From: Motacilla alba alba
Taxonomy: Eukaryota; Chordata; Aves; Passeriformes; Motacillidae
Assembly: GCF_015832195.1 (NCBI RefSeq)
Contig: NC_052021.1
Span: 25,712,286 to 25,776,285 of the forward strand
Direction of reading: 5' to 3'
DNA: 64,000 bases
Shown: one piece after another, positions 47,881 through 60,598 of the stretch
Layout: each line of letters begins with the position of its first letter
Position numbering within the stretch: position 1 is the first letter of the stretch
The notes under the pieces: generated by a model
Database searches by the model: none
Seen by the model: the letters and a program-made list of their open reading frames with translations, nothing else
What the model was told of the DNA's origin: nothing
Position numbers and translations under genes: made by a program

Positions 47881-50800
47881 CTTAGAACCATAAAAATGGC
47901 AAATATTGAAATATGAGGCTGTTTCAGATGCCACCCAGGCTCCCATGGGAACCTCCCTGTTCTGTGTTCTTAAACAGTGAAAGATCTTGTGCCATATTCA
48001 ACACCACCTGGGAACTGTCCATAAAGAGTAAAAATCTAAATTTTGCTTGTAGCCCTACTAAGTAGGTTCAGATTGAAAAGTCTCTTGAAATAAAACAAAA
48101 AACAAACAAACAAACAAAAACAAGCTGAAAATACAATCAGACCACACATTGTAAGTCTTAGACATGACATCTTGAGCATAACAGCAGAGGCATTATGTTC
48201 CAACTGATGACAAGGTGAGATACAACCATTTTCATTTCTCAGGTGAGCACTTTCTAGAAAACCATGAATCTTTCCTGTAACATTGTCAGCCTCCAGTCTC
48301 CAAATACTTATGGGCTGAATTTAAAGTGTTGCAATCTTCTCGTTGTCAATTCTGTCAGAGTACTGAATGTGACACACAGGGTAAGCAAAGAGATCCTGTA
48401 AGAAGCAAGACTACTGGGATGCAGGATTATTGGGATACTGACAAAGCCCATATGTTTAACAAGCACCTCACCTACTGAGTCATTCGTGGGGGTGACAAAT
48501 GGCACTCCTACAGGGACTCATCCCCTAGCTCAGCAAGCATGGGAGAATGCACAGATCTGCTTCAAACCTGATAAAAAGGATAAATACAAGTATCACCTTA
48601 CTCATAATTGTGTCTCAAATTGGTATTAGCCAGGAGATGTTGCTGTTTACCTAGAAAGATGGGTGCAGCTGGGTTCTCCCATGGAAAGCTATAAAGATGG
48701 GTTCCCTCCTATTTCCTTAAAGAATAACTGTTGTCTTGAGAAGAGGGTGTGTCTTGGGAGCAGTAATTTGAAACTGGAAATAACATTGAGCTTCCCAGTG
48801 ATCCAGTTTGCTCTGTGTAAACTGTACCTTTAGACAAACTAGATAACCCAGGGGGCCATGAAACATCCTAAGCTTCCCAGAAGGAAGATATGGTTATGCC
48901 AAATGCTCTCTACCAGGTCCCCCAGAGGCTGTTTCTGTCACTCAGCAGGATGGAAGGTGCTAGTGGCCCTGTCAGAGGCCAAAACTGCACTCACTTTTGG
49001 TTTTCTCACAGCTTTGCAAGCCCACAAGAATTACTTGGAACCATCAAGGGATTTAAGAGAAAAAGAAAAGACAATGCTTTCCATTCTGAGAAGAATAAGC
49101 CAGAAAATTGTATGTTTTTTCCTCTTTTAATAATGTGCATCAGTAGATGAGGAGGTTATTAACCACCCCACTGAAACTCTTTTTCTCTGTCTGTATTTAA
49201 AGGCTGCATGTGTTGATCAAAGGATGACATAATTAAATGTTCTTCAAATGCTCAAGCCACATTAGCTAAAAGTCTCATTTTGTGCTTGTTGTTTTTGCAT
49301 TGTATTTTTAAAAAATCATGGGCTGATTAATCATTTAGCAAGTACTAAACTCCCAACCATCCCCTGCACACAAAGTGAATTGGATTCAAGCAAATATCTT
49401 TTTGACAAATGGCTTCAGCCTGCCTGATTTATTGGCATAATGCAAATGGGTGTTGGTTTCAGACTTTTTTTTTGTGTTGGGTTTTATATTGCTGGCTGCT
49501 TGCAAGGACGTGGGGAGAAATTGTTTGGTCTGAAAAGAAAAATTCTGATCTAGATCAGTTTGGAAATATGTATCTCAGCAGCATCCAACCCCAAAAAAGC
49601 ATAAGACATATAATTTTGGCTCTGCTTTAGGTAGGGAAAGTCATAAGCTGACTCTAAGGCAGGAAAATCAAGAATATACTTGCAGTTATGTGAGACTATT
49701 AAATTGCCAACCACAAATTAACTTTGCAAATCATAATAAAGCTCTTCCAGAAAGACTCATGTGAAGCAAGATTTTATACAGGCTGTGGTAACGTGAGATT
49801 AAGGTAAATTTGACAAGCAAAGCCTTTCCTTGTCTAGAGCAAATGGCAGTCCCACTGTAGGAATTCACTTCCCACAGCGAGAATCAGTCCTCACCACTCT
49901 TGTTCCTGGGTTTTGCAATGCAACACCCCAGTCCCCATGGGACACAGCTTTCAGTGCTGCCAGAGGGCTGTGGGACATCAGTCAGGCAGCTTCAGAGCTG
50001 TTCTGATCCAAGCCTCAAGCAGAAAATAGCCACTGTGTCCTCCTCACAGTGTTCCATGTGAGGAGGCACAACAAGTGCCAGAGCTTCCTCCTGCCCTTCA
50101 CAGCTTCCCCAGCACCACCAGCCCCAGATAAAACCACCATATCCAGACACTTCCCAGTAAGAGGGACACTGATCACATGGAAAGCCACCTCCCTGTGTGC
50201 AATCTAGTGGACTAGAAACACTCTGCCCCTTGAGACATCTCACTCTGGGTGGTCTGGGAATGGGAGCGGCAACTGTTCAGGTGTTTCCATCTGTGAGTTC
50301 ACATCCATGCTAAATGAGGTAGAAAAGGTGCACAATGCAGCTGTGAGTGTTGTATGAAACTTGTATCACTAACAATTTGCTTCTGAAGTGGGACACAAAC
50401 CACCAGGAGCAGCCTACAGACTACACTGCTCCTTTCTTGCTGTGTCCTGTCTTGCACCTACCCCAGAAAGTGAGGGGTGAGTTTCGGATTGTTTCCTGGA
50501 CAAAAAACAAAAAACAATTGTGGAAAATTTTGCAAATGCGGCAAAAAAGAACCTTTCCTTTCTGAAGTGGAGACAGGTGAGCAAGCTGGGGCCATCAACT
50601 ACTTAAGGTCAAGAGCTGAACCATAGCATGTGCATGCTTTGTTCCTTCCTAATACCCCCTGTGTGGACTGGGGTCAGTTTTGCATCCATAACACAGAGAA
50701 GAAAGCCAATTCCCTGAAAACCAAATTACCTCATGCCAATGGAACCCAGGCATGTGGCAGTGGGAACTTTTTAACTCTTCCCATAATGAATCTGGCTTTA

Positions 50801-52099
50801 ATTGGGTTGCAGATTCAAATCAAGATGAGGAAAATTCTGTTTCTTCTTAATCAGGCCTAATTGTTCATATTTCCTCCCTTTTAGTCCTTTCCCTCTTTGG
50901 AGCAGGAGTATCATATTTGGATACACACTGTAGGAAAGCTGTTTATTTTGCCTGTATTGTAACCCAGTGCTGACCACTTTCTCCAGCTGAACTTGCAGAC
51001 ATAATTAGAAAAACAAAATAAAATTAATGTATTTGATTTACCAGAAAAGAAAACATTTTAAAATTCTATTACTTTGCCTTAAATATACAAGCATGATTGT
51101 CCGACCTTCTACTCCCTCTGTTCCCATCTGGAGTGTCAGATCACAGAATGAATGCATAAGAAATTCTGTGAAAGAAAATAAAAGTCTCTTTTAACCTCTC
51201 AGAACTCTAATTTTTTTTTAAATACAGAAGGCTGGAAAGGGACTGAGCTTACTATGTTGTTGAGGTGCCAGTATTTTACAATAGCTATTGCCCATATTCC
51301 TCCCAAGAAAACCGTGACTAGAAATCCCAAATCTCATTCTTACCCATAGGTAAAAAGATTTCAGGGTTTAACAAGAATCATCTTGGTAGCATGGAAACAA
51401 ATTTGCTACCCTTTCTCAAAGGCTTTTATTATTTTTATCAGCTGCAGTTGCCTCAGGATCTCACCACGTGAGGTACTGTGTAAAAAACATGGAGCAAGTT
51501 TCTGCTAGAAGAAATTACGTTACAGCAGCCTCCAAAAGGCAAAGTGTCGAAGGAGGAAAATAAGAGGGAAGCTGAGGCATGGGGAAGGGTGGCTAGATGC
51601 CAAAACAGGAATCTTCAGCAAACTGGAATCTTCAGCCCTGACTCCCAGACCCCTGGGGACCAAAACATGAGAGCATTCTTCCTCTGTCAGTCAGACAAGG
51701 AAGAGTGAGAAGCCCTGTGACAGATTTCCCTTGTCCACAAGGTCTGTTTGCCCATTGTTTTCTCTGTCAATTCAGGGATAGCAGACCACTAGGAATAACA
51801 ACCCTACTCCTTGGGGGGAGGCTGAAGGGGCCTCCACGGGGGTAACTTTTTCCTTGGCCAGAAAGACATCAAGCTGTACCTCAACAGGGCAGTTTACCAG
51901 GCCAAGGCTGCCTCCAGTTTAAAAATGTGCTCATTTTCTGTCTCTGGCCTTGGCATGACCCGGGGATGCCTTCTCCACATCAGTTTTCCCCCATAATTTT
52001 TCCACTGTTATTTCAGTACTTTCATGACTACTGATGAAAATTGTTCTGTAGGAAATACAGGTAACATTGAAAACATGAACACTGTTCTTGAAAACATGA
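47881..52099. other. Unique non-coding sequence
   Basis: No supported gene. Contains a (CAAA)n tract at 48093-48121 and an imperfect 15-base tandem repeat around 48408-48438. Frames up to 90 codons have no recognisable family. Confidence 0.5.
48093..48121. repeat. (CAAA)n tract
   Basis: AAAACAAAAAAC followed by four CAAA units and an A-run. Simple repeat. Confidence 0.9.
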
Positions 52100-52205
52100 T
52101 TTTAAAGCACTGAAAATGGAGGATGATCTTGTGCAGATGGAGAAATCAGGGATGAGGATTTCCCCAAGTTCATCCAGTGATACCTGTGTAAGATCAGGAT
52201 AAAAC
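52100..52205 (-). mobile_element. MIR-like SINE fragment
   Basis: 'GTGCAGATGGAGAAATCAGG' followed by 'TTTCCCCAAGTTCATCCAGT' and 'GTGTAAGATCAGGAT' fits the antisense MIR core ('acagatgaggaaactgagg', 'cttgcccaaggtcacacag', 'agtggcagagccaggat'). Minus-strand orientation, old and gapped. Confidence 0.5.
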
Positions 52206-55200
52206 ACCATTTTCACTTCAACACAAGTTCAGCTGGAAAAAAAAAAAAACACCACAGAGTTGCCAGTGTATTTGAATCACAGATTTTCATTCAGGCTTAT
52301 CTTTATGAATAGGATCAGTTATTATTTTCCTTAATGGTTTGAAGTCAGCCAGTGGAGCAGCATTTTAGCATGCAAACATCTTCTGAAAAGCAATTGCTCC
52401 ACAAACAACCTGTGCTTCATATCATTTACATCTGAGAAACCCACCCCATTAGGTCAGGACAAAAACCCAAAACCACAGAGAAAAAGCTTAAAATGTAATA
52501 CTAGTTCTGACATATATGCTGTTGTTCTTCCTAATTATTCTTCTACTTGCAAACATCGTTAGTTGCAAATGCCTCTGTCCCTGGAGTACAGAACAGAGAA
52601 GCAAGTCTGTTTTGAACAAAAGCAAAAATATCCCAACAGCTACTATGTAAGAATGATGCCTTTTCTTTGAATTCTATCTGCATGTATTGGCAGCATTCCC
52701 ATAATAACTCTTTTTTTTTTTTTTCTAATTTCCCCAGTTTTCCTTTGGGAAAACAATACACTTGAATGGGCCTTAGTGCATTAATGAGATTGGAGGCAAT
52801 TCTTCCTACATTCCTATCAGATAGAGGTACTGAGGGAAAGATAAGCAAGTGCAGCTCTGTTCCACAGTTTGAGACAATAATAGCTTGATTAAATTTAAAA
52901 TGCATTTCTTGTTTCTGTACAGGCTCAAATCTAAAGACATTATGTTAGGGAAGCAGACAGCCATCTCTGAATACAGTCTCCAGCTGTTAGGTTTGAACTT
53001 ATCCTTATTTTCTTCTGGTTTCTTTCTTGACAGAGTGAGAGATTTTTTTACCAAGAAGGAACCTGAAAACTGGGCTACAAGTTACAAGTTTGGGAGCTTC
53101 CATTTCAGAAGCAAAAAAAGGTTAACCAATTAGAGAAAACATCTGTTGATCTGGAAAGAGGTCACTAAACTTTTTGAGGCCTACTTCTAATTCAAATAGG
53201 TGGATAAGTGTGCAGTGGACAGAGCATTTACAATATTTTCTTGAAATTACCTATGCTATTGAAATCCTGATGTAAAAGGCTTGAGGGCTCCTGTCCTTGG
53301 CTCTCCATTTACAGTAAATGAAGGTGCTGTTCTTTTTTCTTTAAAGAAAAGCATCATTAAACTGTTCTAACATCTTGAAGACCTTACTGCAATTCTTTCA
53401 TGCTCTGAATTAATGGCAAATGAACACGGGCAATTATCAAGGAAAAAAAGCTAGGATCATGCACTGTAAGAGGCACTTTATTTCTTTGACAAGCATAGTT
53501 TATTTTTAATTTTTCCTTTTCCTTTACAGTACATTAATAAATGCTCTGGAGTGTATTTAGTATAAGTAATGAAATCTCAGTAATACAAGGCTTGACTACA
53601 AGCTTCTGATGCTTGCTGACAGAGAAGCAGGGACCTTGGGGGAGATTTTGTTCACAGACACTTCCATGGAAATTAGCAGCCTGTACTTTAGTGAGGTTCT
53701 TCCCAAAGGGGGATGCTGTTCAGCTTATATGAACTCTGAATTTGGGAACCCTTTTCAAGCTAGTTTACAGACTTCTTAGAAATTCAGCAGAGAAAGAGGC
53801 TGACTCATCCTCATCCCATCCTGAAAGAGGACATCAGACTGCAGAGGCAGCAGAAACTACCTCCATGCAACCTGATTATAGACAGACTCAGAGCTAAAAC
53901 ACCAGCCTTTGTAGCATTAGTGACAGTCAGTGCCCTGATTATAATGACAGCAGCAAAATCTCCACACCTCACCTGCTGGGACCCCAGCACAGAAAACATG
54001 CTGTTAGAGGAGGGGAGAGGCTCCAGGGCTACCCAGCCCCCGGAGCTGGGATATCCCTATTTGAGGTGATCTCTAGGACAGAAACCTCCAGGATTTCAGC
54101 AGGATTTCACTGGCTTTCACATGGCACACCATACCACACTCCTGCAGGCACTGCTGGCTGGACATGCCAAGTGTTTTCAAAACACTACAGCTCAAAACAG
54201 CACTTTCCATTTGCTACAACCTCCCCAGTGCAGGAGGATGAGGGGCAGGACTGTCCCAAGCAGGGGAAACACACACTGTGTTGGCAGTAGTTCTCAGAGC
54301 CCATCTATGCAATATCACATCCATTTGTCTTCTCTCAACAACAATCATGGGATGCATCAGGGTGGGATGAAGGAAGGAGGACTGCAGTAATAGAAGGAAA
54401 ATGAAAAGGAGATGGAGAACAAGTGTGAGAACAATTCTGCAGGTGAATTTCTAGTCACAAGGGAGATAAATTACAGCCTTCTACTTAATGCAGACAGCAA
54501 GACTGAAGTCAAAATGGAAACTGAAGCTGGATAGAGACAGCTATAGGCACACCAACCTCCTTATCTTCAAGCTGACATGATTCGATTTCCCCCAGGCTGA
54601 TGGAGTTGGACACGTCTCTGTGGGGGATGGATGCAGCTGCAGCTTAGCTGCCATTCCTTCAGCTGCACAACTCGCTCTGCATCACCTGCTTTCAGCTCCT
54701 TTTTGACCCGTTAGTTCTTCTGCTGAGTCAGACTCATCTTTCAGGGTGGAAGGGCCTGGCTTAAAACCTGTCAGGTTATGTTTTCTGATCTGTGGGAATA
54801 TATTTACTTATAGCTCTATCTGCTGATTGCTGGTGTTTGTGCAGCACCTGGCATGTTAAGGTTGTCATCCATGACTTTTCCATGTGCCAGCAGCAGTAGT
54901 AACAGTACAGTTTAAAAATTCTGGTATGAGATTCTGGAGAGCTCATAGGGAAAATGCAATTGATGGCATAAATTTCTACTAAAATACCTTCTGCTAACCT
55001 CTCTGTGAGAAATGCAGAGGCTTTCTGACACATTCCTTCATTCCCTGTTCGCCAGTCTGTGAAGGCTACAGCACAGTCAAATATTTAACTAAGGAGTATC
55101 CATCCCCCATCTCGCTCACCAACAGATGCAGCCGAATTTCCTGAACTGCATAAACATGATCCCTCACTAATGCAGTTAATATCAGTCACAAGAGAAAGCA

Positions 55201-57452
55201 GCCACTCCAGACAAACTCAGGGCAAAGACTTTCTATACTTCTAATTTTCCAGTGTAGCAAAGTGCCTCTGTTTGGAAAAATAAATAATACAACAAAGAAG
55301 CCTTCTTAACTGCAGGATGGTTCAGAGCAATCACATTAGAAAATCATTTTCTATGTCTGGCAGCTGCCAGCTTTCTACCAGCCAAAAAAATGGGAGATGC
55401 AGAATTATTTCCATAATGTCTGCTGTTACATTATTTCAGCCCAACATTTCTCATACCTGCAAGAAGTCTTCTCTGCTCTTAATTTGTTTCACTGAGGCAT
55501 GGACCTGACCCTCTAGCAAGTGTTGTGGCATTGAAGAGACTGCAGTTTGGGGAGGGTTTTGAAGTGAGGAGACGGCAAGGAGAAGAGGTACTTTGACTTC
55601 AGATTTTGGGGGGGAAATGTGCATGTGAAACAGCAAATTTACATAACACTTTGTTGTGCAATACACCCTATTTAATTCCAACTTTTAGTACAATTTACAG
55701 TCCATTATAGGAGGCAGAGTGTTTTTTCTTATTTTTGACTTTGAGATAATTATGTTTAATGTGTAAAGGTGTTTATTGAACTTCATATTACTTCTAGCAA
55801 TAAACTTATAACAAAAGAACCTGGGATAGAGATGAGTACAAAAAGTCAAATGCAGACTAAGCGGCAACTTCATTCTGGAAGGATATAACACCCAGGAGCC
55901 AGATTTACACAATCTCTGTGGGACCAAAAGGGCCAAAGTGTGCTCATCTCCATAAATCCTGTTTGTGTCATTGCAGAAGCCCTAAGAAAAGTTCTAAATG
56001 CTGACAAATAGTAGGTGTGTATTTCCCTCATGGGAAGAAAACCAGCTAACCAAAGCTCCCAATTTCATCTTCCCTAAACACACCCCTCTCCAAAGTGCAG
56101 CTGTGGAGGAAGAAGTGGCACTTCAACAGATGCAAGGTTCTGAGACCGTCTGCACTAATTAAAATAGCCCTGAGGCACTATTATGTCTGCAGCCACTCAT
56201 GCCAATAATGCCTCTCTCCTTCCCAAACAGTGCCACCCCCAGCACAGCCCTTTCTGTCCCATACACAGCATAAACAAGCTCCTCCAGCTTTTGCCTTCCT
56301 GTCCTTGGACCGCAAGCCATCTTTAAAGTCTCAGACTGTACTGTGCAGAGACATGTTTAGGAGGATTAAATACAAAGCATAGTTTTCAATTTCATATTTT
56401 TTACAATAAAGTACATATAGGCATATCCAGAACCAGGCTCAGAGGCACCTGAAGCACTGTGCTGGAGAGATGCAGTGATGTTGGATGACTTCCAAACCAA
56501 GGACCAGCTGAGCACAGGTTACACACAGGTCCCTGACACTGAAATTCAACAGCAGTAAAACCACTCTGCTTGAACTGAAGCGTGAATCCTGTGTCCCACA
56601 ACTGTAACCCTGAGGAGCTTTGGAAAGAGGAGATGATGCTGTGATGAGCACTTCCAAGTCCCAGGCACAGATAACCACACTGCAGCAATCTTAACAGAGC
56701 CACTGCTCCAAGTGTCCGACAACTTTGCTCATCAGAGCTTGGCTTTTGGGGAGCTGCCATAAGACACCACTCATGGTGACATCAATTTGCTCTAAAGTCC
56801 TGTCCCAGGCCTCCATCTTGCTGGAAAAACAAGGAGCCCAGCATGGTACTGGTTGAATGATACTTGCTGATTCTCATATTCAGTGAATTCTAGTGTCAGG
56901 GTGAGAAATTTGGTTGATTCCCACTGGACTAGCAATGTGTCCAGCATCAATATGGTTTTAAACACTGATGTGACTGAATAACAATACATCAAACGTGTTT
57001 AGTTTTGTTTGGGGTTTTTTTTGTTGTTGTTTTGTTTTTAAATAGTGTTTAACCCACCTTCTATGTGGTTTTAAAAGCAAGTAACTAACTGAATAAAATG
57101 CTGAGGTCTTCCAATCTGATTAAATTTCAATTCAGAAATGAAAGAGTGAAGGTTGTGTTTAGGCCATACAGTTAAGCTTAAAAGCTTTGCATAAAAGCAG
57201 GAGCTCAGTATCACATCCCTGTTTTATACAGCACTAGATTGCCAAAGAACATTTTTATCATAGTGTGGTCTGTTACTGATATTTATTTGATAAAAAAACC
57301 TGCATGCCTTCATGATTTGAAGGAAACAGTGCTAGGAAGGGGTTCTACCCTCACCTGCATCAACCATTTTCTTACATTTATATCTTGCAGGTGTTGTTCT
57401 CAGGTCCTACCTCAGACAGCAAAGAAAATCAGGTCTGAATTAATCCCCTGCA
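52206..57452. other. Unique non-coding sequence
   Basis: No supported gene. Short A and T runs occur at 52237-52249 and 52711-52724. The rest is unique DNA whose longest frames (119 and 120 codons, minus strand) show no recognisable family. Confidence 0.5.
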
Positions 57453-57502
57453 GTTCATAACTTAGGAATACATTATGTGTTCATAACTTAGTAATACATT
57501 AC
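57453..57502. repeat. 24-bp near-perfect direct repeat, period 26
   Basis: Copies at 57453-57476 and 57479-57502 differ at two bases and are separated by GT. A local tandem duplication. Confidence 0.95.
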
Positions 57503-57559
57503 CCCCAGTAAGAGGATTCCTCTGTAACCTGATTGCTCTTGGCATCATTTGAGCAACAG

Positions 57560-57690
57560 GTCAAGGATTAAGCATTCCAGATCTCAGACTTTCTGCATTC
57601 TAATTCTGCCATTGATTTATTTTACATCACAATCTCATTTCTGTGCCTCAAAGACAAGATTTCCCTGACTAAATCCATTCTTCTAAAGCC
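57560..57690 (+). mobile_element. Possible MIR-like SINE fragment
   Basis: 'CATTCTAATTCTGCCATTGA' followed by 'CTCATTTCTGTGCCTCAAAG' resembles 'attcgaatcccggctctgccactta' and 'cttaacctctctgtgcctcag' in the right order. Only two blocks match, so this is tentative. Confidence 0.35.
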
Positions 57691-59526
57691 TTCTGCAGTT
57701 TCCTCATTCCAGACTGCAACCTAGACATAAGCATATGTATAAATATATATATGTGTGTCTGCAACAAGTGCATCACTCAAAGATAAGTTTTATGGTAGAC
57801 CTCTGGCCTTGCTATCACGCTTGGTTCAGCTCACTGTGCAATAAGTGGCCTGTGCTGTCTCTAGAGAAGGCCTGGATTTACAGAATTTTCATGCCAGCCA
57901 CTGAGTAACACCGAGCGTAAAATTCCTATAACCTAAGATGTTGCAATAATGAACAGGGTGTCTTATACAACTGTGGTTTTTCTGCCTGGATTTCACAGAT
58001 TTGTCTGAGGGTTGTCTGATCATTTTTCCCTATGCAAATGTGTGGATGCAAGTATCCATGAGCCCTTGAAATTCCTCAAATTCCCGAGCAAGGCCAGGTG
58101 CTTAAACATTTGAATGACCTCCACTGGAGGTGATTAAATTTTCTCCAGGAAAATATACCGTGTAGTGCTAAGAGACAATATGAATGGAAAGTTGATACCA
58201 AAATCTAGGCTCCTTGGTTGCCATGATACCTGACTGATAATACTGTCATTTTCCCTCTTTAAATCTCAGGCTTGCTGCTCACCTTCATCAGCACCAGTAT
58301 CATTTTCGTTTTCTTCATTTCACTTAGAAACCACTTCAGCATTTATCACATCTTTCACTGCACATGGTTGTAGACCTTGAAAATCCTGCTGTACCCTGAG
58401 GATCGAAATGTGCTTTGAGCAATGCAGTGCAATTCAGCCTGAAAGGCAGGTAAAAATTATAGGCACCAGGAATATATGGAACACTAGCATTTTGCATGTG
58501 AACTGGCATGCTCCTTCAATCAAAGAATGATCATTGATTACCATAATCTTACTGCCTACCCTGCAACAACCAAGGGTATAACACACTCTGCTTCAAAGAG
58601 CTAAACCACAGGAGCTGTTTTATTGCACATGAAAAATCTCCATCAGTGCTGTGAATGAAATCTACATTTTTAGGGCTTTTTCCTTAGTTATATTTTTAAA
58701 AATTAAACATTTCAAAGTCAATTAAATGATATTGAGAAACTGAGGCTGCTACTATACAGTTTCTAAAGTCTTAATATAAAAATGTATGAGGTTCAAGTGA
58801 AATGTTTTCATAAAGATCAGTATCAAATGACAACATGGCAGAGAGGAAAGAGGGAAATGAGTGGGTATTTCCAAATGTGTGCAATTCCCTAGCCTATTGA
58901 AGACAGAGAAGCAAGACGAATGTTTCACATCAAGAGCTGAAAAAGGGAAGATGCTTGTCACAAAGCAATGGCATGGTCAGGAGGACCCTCAATAACTGAA
59001 TCACTGGGCAATTTAGGGCTTGGGGGACCATGTTTGGTCAGAAGAAAGAAACAGTGTCTGTAGCTTTTCCTGCAATGGGCACAGGTAATAACCAGCACAA
59101 GCCTTGGACAGCAGAGAAAAGCTGGCAGCAAACAGAGCTGCAGGTAGGCTCAAACCATCTACAGAGCCTCCCCTGGGAGCCCTGAGACTTGTCTGCAGTG
59201 GTCCCCAAAACGGTGATTAACAAGAATCAATGCTCATTTGGCTGCTGGATAATAGGGAAGATGGAATAAAGTATTTTAGCTCACCTCTGAAGCCTTTTAT
59301 GCACATGATTGCAGCTCCAAGGGCTCCTGCTCTGACAGCCTTGGCCCTGCATCACTCCTGCCCTACCCTCACATCATGTCAGACTGCACTGAAGCCCAAA
59401 CTCAGGAGACGCCAAGACCTCTGGATAGCTGTAAGTGTGCCAGTCACAGCAGTGAACTTCAAGCACAGAATCAGTGAGGAGCTCTCAGGAGCTCCTGCCA
59501 GACCTTCACCCCAGCACCTGCTTGCT
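57691..59526. other. Unique non-coding sequence
   Basis: No supported gene and no clear repeat, apart from a short TA/TG run near 57738-57757. Confidence 0.5.
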
Positions 59527-59558
59527 CCCTCCCTCCCTCCCTCCCTCCCTCCCTCCCT
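59527..59558. repeat. (CCCT)8 microsatellite
   Basis: Eight perfect CCCT units. On the minus strand this is (AGGG)8, a strong G-quadruplex-forming sequence. On the plus strand it sits as a pyrimidine tract directly upstream of a GGGCAG acceptor-like site ending at 59570. Confidence 0.95.
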
Positions 59559-59570
59559 CTGTGTGGGCAG

Positions 59571-59698
59571 GGCTGGCAGAGCTGAGCTGCCACAAGATGA
59601 AACGGCACAGGAGCTCCATGTCTGGGCCCCAGCAGAGTGGTCATGCTGAACAATGAGAGCTCCAGCTGAGCCAGAGGAAAAATTCATCTCCTACACAG
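59571..59698 (+). other. Candidate spliced exon (128 nt)
   Basis: A long pyrimidine tract made of the CCCT array ends in CTGTGTGGGCAG, then the candidate exon begins. It ends at CTACACAG followed by the donor-like GTGAGAATG at 59699. The exon contains ATGs but the frames are short and unrecognised, so it would be a non-coding or UTR exon. Splice motifs this good occur by chance in a 64 kb window, so transcript evidence is essential. Confidence 0.25.
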
Positions 59699-60382
59699 GT
59701 GAGAATGAAGGAATATGAGCTGAAGCCAAAAATATCCTGCATAACTCCCCATTCCAGAGCTCTTCGGTATCAGATGCACTAACCCCCCTACTCATTTCCT
59801 CTTTCTGTTTTTTTTTCTTACCCAATCAGCACCTCATTAACCATCTCCCCACAGTGACTGTAGTCTCAGCCATATTTAGCCCCTCATTACATGACACATA
59901 GCTTGGTAATCATCCCTGCAGGGGGATCTGCAGATGTTCTGCAGAAAAACCCAGCTCCTTCAGCCATCACCCTGAGCTCTCCTGGAGATTGTCTCTTTGT
60001 TATAATTTTGTACATTTTCAAACAGCCGCAGGCAACATAATCCATTTATGGTTGTATTTCCTTGATAACAGAAGTGCAGCCATCTCTGTTGCAAGAGGAA
60101 AAAGTCTATGGCTGGGGCTGCTGGAGCATCTTTTCGTTTCTCAGAAATCATGTTTCCCAATTTTGCCTCATCTATTTATATTAGTGCTAAAGGCACAGGT
60201 TCATGGTCCTTCCCTTAGTTACTATTAGAGCGTCTAAAAACTGTCCTTCAGAAGCACAGAATTGAGCAGTTCTGCAGGTTGAAGACAGGGATGATATGGA
60301 ACATTGGAACAGAAGCCTGGGGAGGAAAAAGCCGTGGAGAATTTATTTGGCTAAAATGGGTCAAAAGTGTTCCCCATTTAAT

Positions 60383-60399
60383 AAAAAAAAAAAAAAAAA
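60383..60399. repeat. Poly(A) run of 17
   Basis: Uninterrupted A17 run without a recognised adjacent element. Confidence 0.9.
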
Positions 60400-60556
60400 G
60401 TCAGGTTGTGGTTCTCAAACCAAACATCCTGAAATCTGTGCCAGCTGTTTGCTTGGGGATCTGTTTATTTACCACCACACAATTATGGCAACCTGAAAGT
60501 GAAGACTGCTTCATGGGATCAGCAGGGAGATGCCTCCGTTTCCCAGGAAAACCCAG

Positions 60557-60560
<4 letters not shown>

Positions 60561-60592
<32 letters not shown>
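60561..60592. repeat. (AT)16 microsatellite
   Basis: Sixteen perfect AT units between GGCGC and AAAATTG. Likely length-polymorphic and able to extrude as a cruciform. Confidence 0.95.

Positions 60593-60598
<6 letters not shown>

Noticed and set aside
59230..59649. 139-codon frame across the CCCT array as a gene
   Set aside because: Part of the frame is translated microsatellite (repeating Pro-Ser-Leu), typical of a chance frame.
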